A stretch of 64,000 bases of DNA from Rana temporaria (GCF_905171775.1 NC_053494.1:121053528-121117527); one strand, 5' to 3'. Positions 11,446-26,286 are shown, numbered from the stretch's first letter. Notes: generated by a model from the sequence alone, not told the origin. Numbers and translations: made by a program.

Positions 11446-12019
11446 TCTCTCTTCCTCTTCTCCGAGGCACCGACATTCTAACTGGAGCAAATATGTGAAA
11501 TTGTCCCAAGGTTTTTCTGGTTGCATGCTTGTTTCAGGTCGATGAAACGAAAAGGAAAATTGTTTGAATCTTCCAAATATTTCAGCAATGCCATTCTTTT
11601 TCTCCCTAACAGTTTCCCTTTACACCAACCTTTCTCAACATCATTACCCTGGAGAAACTATTGAAATAGTTTTCAAGTTTCAAGGAACCCTGGTCTAAAA
11701 ATTGTAATCTCTACAGCTCACAGTACATTGGCATGATCAGTAGGGTGTAGTAAGTTTCATATAAAAGACTGGTGTACCTACAGAATTTTACACCCAGATC
11801 ATTTTTAACATGCATCTGCATACCAAAAGTTATTATCAAAAATAATATGGACAGACAAATAACAGAAGAGTAATACACATAATGAAAATTCTGGTGTCCC
11901 CATCATACATGGTTAATGCAGAAGTGAACCCTTAGATAAGTGATTATAGGTAAGAGATCATTTACCACTGCTCAAAGAACCCATAGAGACCTCAAGAAGA
12001 ACCCTGGTTCAGAATGGCT
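11446..12019. other. Intron sequence, nothing recognised
   Basis: No coding or repeat homology seen within the window. The phrase CAAGGAACCCTGG near 11680 recurs loosely as AAGAACCCTGG near 12000. Confidence 0.4.
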
Positions 12020-12023
12020 TTAA

Positions 12024-13050
12024 CCACTTCCTTACTGGGCACATATACCCCTTCCTGCCCAGGTGAAATTTCAGCTTGTGGCACTGCGTCACTTTAACTG
12101 ACAATTGCGCGGTCGTGCGACGTGGCTCCCAAACAAAATTGACGTCCTTTTTTCCCCACAAATATAGCTTTCTTTTGGTGGTATTTGATCGCCTGTGCGG
12201 TTTTTATTTTTTGCGCTATAAACAAAAATAGAGCGACAATTTTGAAAAAAATACAATATTTTTTACTTGTTGCTATAATAAATATCCCAATTAAAAAAAA
12301 ACACATTTTTTTTTCTCAGTTTAGGCCGATACGTATTCTTCTACATATTTTTGGTAAAAAATTAAAAAAAATCGCAATAAGCGACTGGTTTGCGCAAAAG
12401 TTATAGCGCCTACAAAATAGGGGACAGAATTATTATTTTTTATTATTTATTTTTTTTACTAGAAATGGCGGCGATCTGCGATTTTTATTGGGACTGCGAC
12501 GTTATGGCGGACACATCGGACACTTTTGACGCATTTTTGGCGCCATTCACATTTATACTGCGATCAGTGCTATACATATGCACTAATTACAGTATAAATG
12601 TGACTGGCATTGAAGGGGTTAACGCTAGGGGGCGGGGAAGGGGTTAAATGTGTAGCCTTGGAGTGTTCTAACTGTAGGTGGAGGGGGGGTGACTGGGGGG
12701 GTGACCGATCTATGTCCCTATGTAAAAGGGACACAGATCGGTCTCCTCTCCAGAGACAGCACCGCTGTCTCTGTGTAAAACGGCAATGAGAGATGATCTC
12801 ATATGTTTACATATGAGATCATCTCTCATTGGCCGCACATATCGCATCGCAAACGGCCACTCTGATTGGCCATTCGCGGCGATCTGTAATTGGCTGTGTC
12901 CAAGGGACACGGCCAACACAGAGTTTCCCCACTGCGCGCTCTGGAGCGCGCGCGGGGAACTCCCAAAGGGGCGGACGTCTATTGACGTCCTGTTGGATTT
13001 TGGGATCCGCGCTATAGCCGTCATTTGACTATAGCGCGGGTCCCAGGAGG
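12024..13050 (+). mobile_element. TTAA element copy B
   Basis: Flanked by TTAA at 12020-12023 and 13051-13054. Begins CCACTTCCTTACTGGGC and ends GGGTCCCAGGAGG. It shares the core GAGCGACAATTTTGAAAA and ATTCTTCTACATATTTTTGG with copies A and C, then GGCGGACAC and AAGGGGTTAA strings with C. It contains a 48-bp near-perfect palindrome (12784-12831). No transposase; the frames across 12710-13028 are by-products of the palindromic structure. Confidence 0.85.
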
Positions 13051-13054
13051 TTAA

Positions 13055-14500
13055 ACAAGGTATTATATACTCAGTTTTATTGATGTATTTATTATAGACT
13101 ATGTGCCAGTTAATCAGTTGTCATCATACACTGAAGCGTATTAGTGAGCAGAAAGGAAACTATAGTTGATAAAACTTCTAGATGAAGTTGATGTGTTTGT
13201 TCTACATTTATAATTATTACTAACACAGGCATTTTTGCTGTGCTTTTTTGACAGATGTTCAAGTTGAAATTTATTGCTGCTTTATTTCATTTATAAATAT
13301 CACAATGTTGGTAAGGTCATTTGGAATAAATAGACCACTAGGCCATTATTTTGCAGGCATATCATTTTATAGAGGGGGGGGGGATTTGATTATAATATAG
13401 ATGTTGAATAGCAGAACTGCTACACATGTCAGCTTCCTATAAAGATAAACCCTGTAAATGAAGTACTCAAATACAAAATACAATTTTCTTTGCCTTAGAA
13501 AACTTCTAACATGTGCACGTGATTTAGTGAATTATATATTTAGCTTGGGTGGTCTAATGTACAGGAGGAGGCACTATTTTTAATAGCCCACTAACTGACA
13601 TAAAAGAAAGCTTACTGATAGTTCATGCAAATCTTCAACTTAGTTGTTCTCAAGATCACAGCCCAATGTGTGCGTATCTATATGCGATTGTGTGTGTGTG
13701 TCATTAATCTTTGTGTGTGAGCCGCTCAGACTAGGAAAGGGTGCTAGTCCTGGTCCACTGCTGCGAGTGCTGCCTGGGGAGGGAGCCCATCCCAGCTCCA
13801 AACATCAATGTGTAGAAGTATGTATATCCCTTAAACCGTACATCGAAGCAATCCCATTTGTGATGGTATGTACCAACCTCGGCCTAGGCTCCCGCTAGGT
13901 GATGCCCCCAATGCCACACACCCAGAGAGACATCAGTGCTCAGAATGGGGTATTTTGTGCTGGGAATCTGTCCTCACACGATTCTCTTGTTTCTATGAAG
14001 CTGTCAGCATAGCAACTAAAGACTTATACTTGGCCTCAATAGGCTACTGACCGGGAAATTTTCCAACCGACAGCTGAAAGTAAACAAAATAGATGGAGAT
14101 GTTGGTTGATGTCATTATTAACTGAATATGGATTTGAATAATTATGTCAGTCAGCATCCCTGCCCCTTTGTTGACTTGTAGCTGTTGGCTGGGGAATCTT
14201 CTGACCAGTAGTCAAATGGGGTTAGGGGTTAGCCATAGATTTGATGAAGCTGTCGGCTGCAGAGCTGACTGTGTCCTAGCTAACAACAGGCTGAACATGC
14301 ACTGGGGATGTAGTATGCACCTTTTGGGCACTCTACTCTTAAGTGCCACCCCTTTGCATGCTACAGATTCATTTACCTGTTCCCAACAGATACATAAATC
14401 TGCCACCCTGCACTGACATTTGTTATGCAGAGGATTGAGGGAATTCTATCTTGTGTCCGACACGCTCTGCCAATTCCACTGACTGTGTATGTGGCTGTGT
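13055..14500. other. Intron sequence, no gene recognised
   Basis: Nine-base G run near 13374, a short GT run at 13690-13700, and a GC-richer tract 13725-13900. The open frames 13644-13898 and 14144-14416 show no recognisable family or splice context. Confidence 0.5.
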
Positions 14501-14505
14501 ATATA

Positions 14506-16311
<1,806 letters not shown>

Positions 16312-17600
16312 CAATGTTCAGCATAAATGTGAACACCACAAAAGGTTTGTCAGAAAACTTTTACTTTCCTTTCAGAATCAACATTTTCTATAGAACAATA
16401 AACTACACAATACTCTAACAAATGCAGGCCATTGATTGCAACCAAGATTTGTTTATTTGCACACCCCAAAACAGTATTTTTCCTTATAAATTGATGTTGC
16501 AAAAATGAATACACCCCGATGAACGTCTTGGAAGAAAAGCTAAATTTAAACAACAAAATCCTATTTAACACAAATTCAACTACAGGTGAGTGTAATGATT
16601 CATCAAACAGCATGCATTTGGTTATAAAAAGGCGTTACTTGGAAAAGAAAATACCTCATATTTCATGCTGTCAGCAGTAGCACCACATGTCAGAGAAATG
16701 TAACAAGGCCTGAGAATTAAAAACATTTCTCCACAAGAAAGATGAAGGCTACAAGAAGATCAGCAAAGCTTTAATTTCTGATAGTCAGAAAACTGTAGCA
16801 AAAGTGGTAAAAAAAAGTAACAAAGATGGTACTGCAACAATCTCAGGTTGTCCACGGAAGTAACACCTCGACAGGAGCGTCTTCTGATGAGAAGAAAATT
16901 TGCCATGAAAGTTCACTGCATTTAGCTAAAGAAGTATAAAGCCAAACTGGGGTGATCGTTTCCCGTGACACAATACAGTGTACACTGCAGAGAAGTGGCA
17001 TCCATGGGTGTCGTCCATTAAGGAAGATGCTCCTAAAGCCCATACACCAAAAAGCCTGCCTAGAATTTGCCAGGGCCCATGTTAAAAAAGACGACTCCTG
17101 GGACTCTACTCGTGATCAGACCAAAATTATTTTTTTAAACCGATGACTTCAGAACTGTATGGCGTTGCAAAGGTGAGGAGTACAAATAAAAATTGCATGA
17201 TGCCTACAGTGAAAGTGTTTTCCTGTGGGGCTGCATGAGTGCTGCTGGTGTTGGGGAGCTGAATTTCATTGATGGTATCATGAATTCACAGATGTACTGC
17301 TCTATATTGAAAGAGAAGATGCTACTATCGCTCCGTGCCCTTGGTCGCCGTGCACTTTTCCAACATGACAATGATCCCAAACACACATTTAAGGACACTA
17401 TTGCATTTCTGGAGAAGAACAAGGTGAAAGTGATTTAGTGGCCAAGTATGTCTCCTGATCTGAACCCAATCAAACACCTATGGGGAATTCTGAAGAGACA
17501 AGTTGAGCATCCCTCTCCATTCGGGATCCAGTCTCTAAAATAGATCGTTCTTGAAGAATGTCATCCTGCTTTGTGCTGCAACATCAGTCCTACTTCCATC
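16312..17600 (+). pseudogene. Tc1-like transposon relic with decayed transposase
   Basis: Starts after TA (16310-16311) with CAATGTTCAGCATAAATG, resembling Tc1-type ends. Decayed coding sequence runs from about 16640 to 17570. Recognisable parts include a fragment near 16970-17060, then WGCMSAAGVGELNFIDG, ALFQHDNDPKHT and, after an in-frame stop, SPDLNPIKHLWGILKRQVE. The second catalytic Asp (QHDND) is present. The third catalytic Glu of the DLNPIE motif reads Lys (AAA). Several stops and frame changes are present. No matching right terminal repeat was found, so the right boundary is approximate. Confidence 0.85.
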
Positions 17601-20156
17601 TGACTTGAATGAACAGGGTAAGATTATGCTCAAACTTTAAGATGACTTGTCCTTTGACCAATACAAAACAATCCCAGTGTGACATAATTTCCTTTTTCTG
17701 CTGCTGTAATCACCATGTAAGATGGCACAAGTCAGACGGTTATGACAAGGATCTGACTTTGATCCGCTCTTAAATGATATTCAATGAGCTGAAGTAGGAC
17801 CAAAGTAGCACAGGAACCTTTTTCAAAGTCGGACCATTTAAGACGGCTCTCGTAGGGAACCATTGATTTATACATGTCATGCAACATGTGCTTCCAATGT
17901 CGGAGTGTTTGTACCAGTCTGAACCCAGCCTTAGAATGCTTTTCAGTTTGTATTGCTGTCTGTCCTCTCTATTTGTCCTGTTTACCATTATCATTGGAAG
18001 TGAAAGTAAAAGAAAATCCCAAATTTTGAGATTACTAGAAAGGAAATCTTCTAATGGAGATGCAAGTTCTGGTGACCTGGGTGTCGCCAATACATTCCCT
18101 TAACTTGCATGGATGTTCCTTCACTACTTGTTTGGCTATGGGACAGGGAATTAAGGAAAATCTCCCCAATGGGACACAGATGGTGAAAAAAAAATCTGAC
18201 AGTGGTTTTAACCCTCCCTTGCAATATCCAAAATAGGGGGGGGGGTTGCCCATAGTTTTACTTTAACTGTATTTAATGCATCAAATAAAATAAGTTCATT
18301 TGTTCAATTTTACATACACTTACTTGTGAACAAGATTAGAGCCACATTTCACTTTTAGCTTAAAATCTTCTTCTGAAAGCAGTTACAATTCAGTCAAGGT
18401 CTTGGCACATGGTGTAATCATGCTGCTTGAGTTTTTGAAATGCAGCAGCCACTGTGCCCTAGTCTATCCAAAACACAAACTTTTGGATTCTTTCCTGATT
18501 TCATCATGCATTGATTTTATCATGCATTGCATACATTTTTAAGCATTATTATAATACATTTAAGCTTTAGAATAATTCTTAAATAATGCTATTATTTTCA
18601 GCATAATCCTTTTTGAAACTATTTGAACGGCTCTCAAGACTTAGAATGCTGAACATGAGAAAACTAGGTCCATGTGTATTCACTTACTGTATGTCTAACT
18701 GAGTGCTTGCAGTATCAATCAGGCTTCACGTCCAGCTTATGAAATGTTGCTCAGTCAGATCTAGACAGCGGCTCAAAGATAAATCTGAGGTTGCTATACC
18801 GTATTATACAATAAGCACAAGGTATTTTGCTTCCCCCCCCTAATCAATCTATAATTTCTATGTTAACATGATTGTAAACCATAGCTTTTCAAGAGACTGC
18901 AGAGCCTTATTCAATCAGAACTTTACATAAAGAATTTTACTTACATGTGTTTTTTATCAGACGGTGCAGTTGAAGGTGGGGGCACAGGGCTTTCAATCAC
19001 AGCATGCATACTTAAATAACTTTGTAAGTGGCTTTATGAAGCATTGTATTGCAGGTCCCCAGTGCAACATCACTTTGATGGATAGGCCCATAAGGCATAT
19101 ACTCCAAGCTATGTAGTAGTACTTTTAGATCTGCAGCTGTCTTCCTGTGTTTTGCACAGACTGTTCTGTGAAAGGCCTATAGTGTCAAAAGAGAATTTTT
19201 TTTTTAAACAAGAAAAAAAGCATAAGGATCCATTTAGAGACATGTTTTTTGTTTTTATTCACCTGGAGAGGGTTTCAGCATAAAGTAACAGTGCTCTGAA
19301 AATCACAGAAAATGGATTGGATTGCTGAGTTTATAAACTTTAAAGCTGAACTTTGGGCAATCAGCTACATTTACAGCTTAACAAAGTATATATGTTACGT
19401 GTTTTACCTGCCAAAGAATTTGTCATTGTCTTGTGATCTACACATCACCACTGCCAGATAGCACAGCCAAGTCAGTGATCTCATGTTTCTCATCTGCAGT
19501 TAGAGGGATACATATACAATACTGATTCATAAAGGTGCCCTGCCTTTACCTGCAGACATCAACTTTCCCTTTCCAGTGACATCCAAATGCTGGGCTTTTG
19601 TGAAAGTCCAATTTCCAACAATTCCAGCAAGTGCAGGAGCATGCTTCTTGCTGCTGACCTCCGACTCCCTGCATTCTTCTGGGCCAGTCACTATGATGGA
19701 AAACCTTGCTGTTTAATAGGAATGTGCAGGGCAATGAAAAGAGTGGGCAGGTTTTGGCCTGTTAATTTCAATCTAGTAGGTTGGCAACACTGTGTTGCTT
19801 TGTTTTGTTTTTTTGTTTTAGGTTAAATAAGTTGATATAACAATAAAAAAAAAAAAAATCATTTATTAAAGTAGGTCTGTAATCTTCCTCATTTATCAAG
19901 ATGTAATAACTGGTTTACAGGGTGAGGGTGTTCTAGTTAAGAAAAAAAAATATAATCTTGTCAGTCACGTCCTACATATTTTAGCTCCAGTTTTCTTGAT
20001 CAAGATTATTCACTGACTCTTTGTAGACACTAGCTAGGTGACAGATATAGTTTCTGGACCTTTTAGTTACTTTAAAAGCCCACTTGAATACATTTTGTCA
20101 TGTCACAATATAATATATTCATATCATTATTCAAAAACAACCATGCCTTTCAACAA
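17601..20156. other. Intron sequence, no gene recognised
   Basis: Mostly AT-rich. Contains a ten-base G run at 18235-18245, a C run near 18832 and A/T runs. Short frames at 17770-18250 and 19546-19826 lack any family resemblance. Confidence 0.5.
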
Positions 20157-20160
20157 TTAA

Positions 20161-21755
20161 AGTGATACTAAAGACTCATGTTTTTTTTTTTCTTTAACCA
20201 CTTCAATACAGGGCTTTAAAACCCACCTCCATACCGGGCCTATTCTGGCACTTCTCTCCTATATGTACAAATCATAATTCTTTTGCTAGAAAATGACTCA
20301 AAACCCCCAAACATTATATATGTTTTTTTAGCAGACACCCTAGGGAATAAAATGGCGGTCATTGCAACTTTTTATCTTGCACAGTATTTGCGCAATAATT
20401 TTTCAAACGCCTTTTTTTTGTAAAAAAAAAAAATGGTTTCATGAATTAAAAAATAACAAAACCTTAAAGTTAGCCAATTTTTTTTTGTAAAATATGAAAG
20501 ATGATGTTACGCCGAGTAAATAGATACCTAATATGTCATGCTTTAAAATTGCGCACACTCATGGAATGGCGCCAAACTTTGTTACTTAAAAATCTCCATA
20601 GGCGACGCTTTAAAATTTTTATGTTGCACACGCTCTAACGCACGCGGCAACACCTCACATGTGTAGTTTGAACGACGTTTACATACGTGGGCAGGACTTA
20701 CATGTGCGTTTGCTTCTGAGCGCGAGTTACCGGGGACAGGGGCGTTTTAATTATTATTATTTTTTTAATTATTTTTTTTTTACACTTTTTTTTTACATTT
20801 TTTATTCCAATCGCTTTTATTCCTATTACAAGGAATGTAAACATCCCTTGTAATAAGAATGGTGTGTGACAGGTCCTCTTTAAGGAGAGATGCAGGGTCA
20901 ATAAGACCCCACATCTCTCCTCCAGGCTGGAAAGAATGAGATTGTGAAAAAAAATTCACAGATCTCATTCTTACTAGCCGCAATTGCGGTTTGTTTACTT
21001 ACAGGTACCCCGGGCGTGACATCATCACATCGCGCCCGGGCCTCCGACGGTCATAGAGATGACTAATGACCATCTGGTCACCAGTCATCTCTATGCTTCA
21101 CATCCGGTGGACGGCGATCATCTCTCCAGGCCCCCGATGGCATGGGAGAGCCCGGAGAAGCACCAGATGGCGACCAGATGGCGACGGGAGGGGGGGATTT
21201 CCCCCCCCCCACCGCCTATAAGAACGATCAAGCGGCGGAACCGCCACTATGATCATTCTTACGGTCCTCAGAATCGCCGCCGGAAGAAAATTATATCTGA
21301 ATGATGCCTCTAGGTGCAGGCATCATTCAGATATCCCTGCACAAAGTACAGGACGTCGTATGACGTCCACCCGGGATAACAGATCCCCTTTTTGGACGTC
21401 ATATGACGGCGTGCGGTTTTAAAGTGGTTAAAAATAACGAATCTGTCATACATACCTGCTCAGTGTGATGGTTTTGCACAGAGCAGCCCAGATCCTCCTC
21501 TTCTCTGGTCCCTCTTTGGTGCTCCTGGCCCCTCCCTCCTGGTGAGAGCTGCCACAGCAAGCAGCTTGCTATGGGGGCATCTGAGCCAAGCTGCAGCTCC
21601 ATGTGTTAATTCAGACACAGAGCCACCGTTCGGCCCCACCCCCTCTCTCTTCTTTTTGGCTAACTGACTTTGACAGCAGTGGGTGCCAATAGTGCCACTG
21701 CTGTGTCTCAGCCAATCAAGAGGGATGGCAGTTCTCCCATGATGGACCCATCAAT
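20161..21755. mobile_element. MITE (AGTGATACTAAAG end) interrupted by TTAA element D
   Basis: Left part 20161-20193 follows TTAA (20157-20160) and reads AGTGATACTAAAGACTCATG plus a T run. The right part after 21432 continues with AAAATAACGAATCTGTCATAC, a GCACAGAGCAGCCC motif and GC-rich sequence to about 21755. The two parts are separated by copy D. The right boundary is approximate. Confidence 0.6.
20198..21427 (+). mobile_element. TTAA element copy D
   Basis: Flanked by TTAA at 20194-20197 and 21428-21431, with ends CCACTTCAATAC and TTTTAAAGTGG (inverted CCACTT/AAGTGG). The internal family is shared with 11185-11445 and, inverted, 40910-41200. It contains palindromes at 21053-21098 (AGAGATGACT / AGTCATCTCT) and 21292-21333 (ATATCTGAATGATGCCT and its reverse complement). 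No transposase. Confidence 0.85.
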
Positions 21756-21759
21756 AAAC

Positions 21760-22400
21760 ACTTGCTGAGGAACCTGCTTTCCAACTGGGATGTAATACAT
21801 ACAATTTTCTGAGGCCCATGCCAGTAATTCAAGCCTTGGAAGACTATCAATGCCCTCACTGACCTTGTCCCTAACTGACTTTTTGAACTATGATACTGGT
21901 TTACCTAACTTCAGTTGTACACTCTTTATACCTCCATTAAAAAGATGTCTAGATTTTTGGGGCAATCTACTACCTTTGAAAATGTCTGTCTGCAAAGCAA
22001 TGGACCAATGCATACCATCTCACTGCTTTATAAACTTCGCTTGACTGTATTTTATCTGTACAATTTATATTGTGTTGCAAAATGAGAACAGGTCTTCAGG
22101 CCGTCTCTTAGGAGGAATTTACTCAGTCTTTCACTTTAACCCACAAAACTAATGTTGCTATTTTTTGTGAAGAAAAAGAGCTATGAGATACACAGTAGAT
22201 AATAAATAATATTGATGTTCATATATGCTCCACAAGATATTTCCATCAACTATGAATGTATGTTAGAAATGTTTTGGAGAGGTCTGGACAATGCTTCATG
22301 TGTGGTGAAGCTGCCCAGTAATACAAACCTTTTTTTTATAAAGCACATTTTCACTAAATACAATCTCTGGAGGTTTGCTTCCTTGACTATCATTTCTTCC
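21760..22400. other. Intron sequence, nothing recognised
   Basis: AT-rich, with no supported coding or repeat feature. Confidence 0.5.
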
Positions 22401-22403
22401 AAA

Positions 22404-22760
22404 GACCCCTTTCACACTGGGGAATTTTTTGGTGCTTTTGGGCTAAAAATAGAGCCTGTAAAACACCTGAAAAATGCCTCCCGTGTAGCTCCAGTGTCAA
22501 AGCCTGAGTACTTTCACACTGGGGCTCCAAGCAGCATCTTTCGGGTGGTAGAGGAGCGGTGTATACACCGCTCCTGCCCATTGAAATCATATTCCCAATG
22601 CCTTTAATTCAGTGCTGCCAAAGCGCCTGCAAATCGCTTCGGTAGAGGCGCTTTGTGGGCACTTTTAACCCTTTGTTCGGCCACTAGCAGGGGTTAAAAG
22701 CAGCGGCCGCCATTACAGCTGTGAAGCTCTGCTAATATTAGCAGTGCATTACCGCTAAGG
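22404..22760. repeat. Decayed MITE with CCCTTTCACACTGG end
   Basis: Left end AGACCCCTTTCACACTGGGG matches the 9535-9800 family, and a second ACTTTCACACTGGGG occurs at 22510. The interior has GGAGCGGTGTATACACCGCTCC, a perfect palindrome. The right end is not identified. Confidence 0.6.
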
Positions 22761-22929
22761 TCCCCCACCTGAGGCTAATATCCTTAGCTACCCTGACTAA
22801 AGTTTGTCTCAGTTTCAGCGAATAGCGAGCATACCTGGATCTTCTCTGACATTGTCTACTGAACTCTCTGTGACTGTAGTGGAGGTTTTTTTCCCCTGAA
22901 TACTTGTATGCTGGGACTTTTATATGTGT

Positions 22930-23285
22930 ATGTTCCCATAATTTTAGTGATCACATTCCCTCTGTTCCCAGCTGCAAAAGAGCTAGGGCAGGAGAAGTAA
23001 CAGTACACTGATCTTCCAGTGAAAGGCTGCACAGGGGGGAAGATAAGTCAGGACAAGTCTGATCATTGGAGGAAAGCAGGCTGAGTTCCCAGCACAGATG
23101 ACATGGTGTGTTCTCCTGCTTAGTGTGATAAGCTTTTAATAGGAACACAGAGGGACTGGCAGTAGCACCAGGCATTTCACACAAAGTAAGCAATACAAAG
23201 AGAACCGGATACTTTTTCGTACAAGTACACAGTACAGCAGGCACATACTGTATCAGGGATATGAAATGTAGGGGTAACAAACACT
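22930..23285. repeat. Dispersed repeat shared with 59030-59372
   Basis: Collinear similarity to 59030-59372: GTGATCACAT, GTCAGGACAAGTCTGATCA, GCAGGCTGAGTTCCCAGCA, GTGTGTTCTCCTGCT, ATTTCACACAAAG and GATATGAAATG-like strings in the same order. Open frames on the minus strand are not a known protein. Confidence 0.8.
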
Positions 23286-23289
23286 TTAG

Positions 23290-24483
23290 CTACCAAATCC
23301 ATTATATTCCATGTAATCTTTCACCCAATCTCCTAATTATTTGCAACAGAACCTTTTTTTGTATATTTGTGTGGTTGGTAGTGTGACAAGGATGTGTCTT
23401 TTGTGAACAGTGCAAGCATCAGAATTCGATTGTCCCATGTTAGCCAGCATCTCAGCCCAGGAAGTAGATGCTGAGTCCAAAGATGATGCATGGACAAAGA
23501 TGGCATTGCACTATTGATAAAAATAATAAAAGTATTATCAAGGAAATACTGTGACTTCTGTGAGATACATTTTAGTAATAATAAATGAGTTACCCTGGCC
23601 ATACAGAATTAGACTTTGGATTGGATGCAGCTGCTATTCAGCCAACAGTTTCTCATCCAGCTAAATCAATTTTTTCAGTTAAAGGATTTCAGGTGGTGAC
23701 ATGGCCACCCATTGAGCAAACTTTAGCCAGTTTATCATGAGCCACTCGAAATGTGCATGTTGTATGGCCAGCTTCAGCATGCATGCAATTAATATAGCTG
23801 CTGCCAGATCCATTATATGTTTACTGTTGAAAACACATTCTTTAGTGTCTGACTATAAACGTGCAAGTGTCGCCATTTCTGTCTTTTCCCTTAGGAATAT
23901 CTTATGCAAGATTCTTATTTTTCTAGCCTTATTGCTGAATGCCTAACACAACTTTCCCTCTGAATGCAGTCAGTGTAACAGTACAGAGACAAACCTTTAT
24001 TTCTCACAGGGTGACATTACTTATTAAAGATGTTCCTACTTTGTTGAGTTATTTACTGGCTTGCCTTTTCTATTTTTTTTATTCTGGTGACATTTTACAG
24101 ACCACATTCTTTAAAGACCAAGATAGCCTTTTCAATAAGGAGATTAATTATTAATTGTGGAATAATTGCCAATAAAAGTGGCATGTGCTTTATTTAATTA
24201 AACTTCTACAGGGAACTTGCAGGCAATTTTATTTATCTCGTCCTGTTAGCCTATGGTGTGAATCCAAACACTTTCAAATGTTTTATGCCCACACAAAGCT
24301 ACATGATTCCATTTAAAATCCATTGTCTAACACTGTGCAAAACTAAGTATGATGTGTCTCTAGCCAGCTTTTTTCTACTACTACTGCTACTTTTAATCAA
24401 ATTTCTGATATTATCAGAATTTTATCGTTTGACTTCCTCTTGTCCATCACCAGTGGGGTAATATCAGTTTACTAACTTGAACC
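23290..24483. other. Intron sequence, nothing recognised
   Basis: AT-rich; no repeat copy or coding potential seen. Confidence 0.5.
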
Positions 24484-25460
24484 TGGTACGTTTTTATTTA
24501 TTTATTACAGCTATTTATATACCACCAACAATGTATGCAGCACTTTACATATATAGGGCCAGATTCAGAGAGACGGGTGCATCTTTACATAGGCGTAGCG
24601 CATCTCATATGCGCTACGCCGTCGTAACATTGAGAGGCAAGTACAGTATTTAGAAAGAACTTGCTCCCATATGTGCGCCGGCGTAACGTAAATGGGCCGG
24701 CGTAAGCCCGCGTAATTCAAAGTAGGCAAGTAGTGGGCGTGTTGTATTTAAATTAACCGTGACCCCATGTAAATGCATGGCCGAACGAACGGCGCATGCG
24801 CGCGCATGCTCAGAATCACGTCAAATTTACTCCCTAAGATACGCCGGCTCAATGCCTGTGACGTGAACGTAACCTACGCACATCCCCATTCACGTACGAC
24901 TTACGTAAACGACGTAAACAGATACGCTTGTTCCGCCGTCCATACTTTGCATTACCTGCGCCTCATATAGCAGGGGTAACTTTACGCCGGACGCAAGCCT
25001 TACGTAAATGGCGTAGCTGAATGCGACGGGCACAAGTACGTTCGTGAATTGGCGTATCTAGGTCATTTGCATATTAGATTCATAAATCTACGGAAGCGCC
25101 CCTAGCGGCCAGCGTAAATATGCACCCAAGATACGACAGCATAAGAGACTTACATCGGTCGTATCTTGCAAAAAATCAGGCGTATCTGCTTTTCAGAATA
25201 AGCGTATGGATACGACGGCGCACATTTGGACTTACGACAGCGTTTCTGGAGATACGCCGTCGTAAGTCCTTTCTGAATCTGGCCCATATTGTACATTTAC
25301 AGCAGTCTATGCCCTCAAAGAGTTTACAGTCTAAGGTCCCTATCTCGCAGTCATACATACACATACTAGGCCCAATTTAGACAGTATCCAGTTAACCTAC
25401 CAGCACATCTTTGGAGTGTCAGAGGAAACCGGAATACCCAAATTAAACCAAAGGCAAAAT
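24484..25460. repeat. Older interspersed repeat split by a MITE
   Basis: Left part 24484-24552 (TTATTTATTACAGCTATTTA to GCAGCACTTTACATAT) and right part 25289-25460 (TTGTACATTTACAGCAGTC to GAGGAAACCGGAATACCC) read as one continuous repeat once the MITE at 24556-25285 and one ATA are removed. The text resembles a widespread vertebrate interspersed repeat. I cannot assign a family from the sequence alone. Confidence 0.6.
24556..25285. mobile_element. Palindromic MITE, GGGCCAGATTCA family, copy 2
   Basis: Ends GGGCCAGATTCAGAGAGACG and TTTCTGAATCTGGCCC, with ATA duplicated on both sides (24553-24555 and 25286-25288). Interior rich in CpG and TACG/CGTA strings. No coding capacity. Confidence 0.9.
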
Positions 25461-26121
25461 CCCTGTGTATCTGTAGTTTGCATATTTCTAAGTGTAAAAA
25501 AAAAGAAGTGTTTTTTAAATGGTGTGTGTGTGTGTGTAGGGCTTGTACACATATGTTATGTAAAGTAAAGAGAGGGGCATTTAATTGAGTTCACTTGGCT
25601 CTTCACATTCAGTTGCAAGTTCATAAAAATTACCTGAACTTTTGGATTTTGTGCTCAAAAAAGGAACGCAGGGTAGAAAGGACTAACCCCCAGTATTGCC
25701 TGTGGGCTCCCTGCTGATGATCATTTGTCTGTTGCTGACTTAGCATGGCCTGTTCTGCACTGCATCTAAGTGTTGAGGTAACCGGCTTGGTAAAGGAGCT
25801 TGCTTTGTTCATGTCAGAGCTACTCCACTGATGGCTGAAAAAAATAATAATCAAGAGGGAGCAAGAAAGGTTCAGAAAGGACAGATCCACAAAATGAATA
25901 AAGCAGAAGAGGAGAGATCATTTTACTGCAGGTCCACAGGTACAAAGAGAACAATGAGCAGCACAGTAGTGACATCACTAACTTTCACTCAAAATTTTAG
26001 GGGAGTAGCAGAAAGTGCAAAACATGTCCACTGGCAACAACTCTCCTGGGACAGGATCAAAAAGTGATGACTAACATGTTTCTATGGTGCTCCTCCCTCA
26101 CTAGCTGGGAGAAGGACATAA
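25461..26121. other. Intron sequence, nothing recognised
   Basis: Contains a short GT run at 25523-25538. Open frames 25630-25890 and 25831-26067 are unsupported. Confidence 0.5.
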
Positions 26122-26129
26122 CTCTACAT

Positions 26130-26286
26130 CAGGGGTGTCAAACTGGCGGCCCTCCAGCTGTTGCAAAACTACAAGTCCCATGAGGCATTGCAAGGCTAAC
26201 AGTTACAAGCATGACTCTCACAGGCAGAGGCATGATGGGACTTGTAGTTTCGGAACAGCTGGAGGGCCGCCAGTTTGACACCCCTG
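26130..26286. mobile_element. hAT MITE with perfect 8-bp target duplication
   Basis: A 157-bp element with ends CAGGGGTGTCAAACTGGCGG and CCGCCAGTTTGACACCCCTG, exact inverted copies. The target duplication CTCTACAT is at 26122-26129 and 26287-26294. The interior carries ACAAGTCCCATGAGGCATTG and GGCATGATGGGACTTGTAGT as inverted partners. It fits hAT-superfamily insertion and is non-autonomous. Confidence 0.96.
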
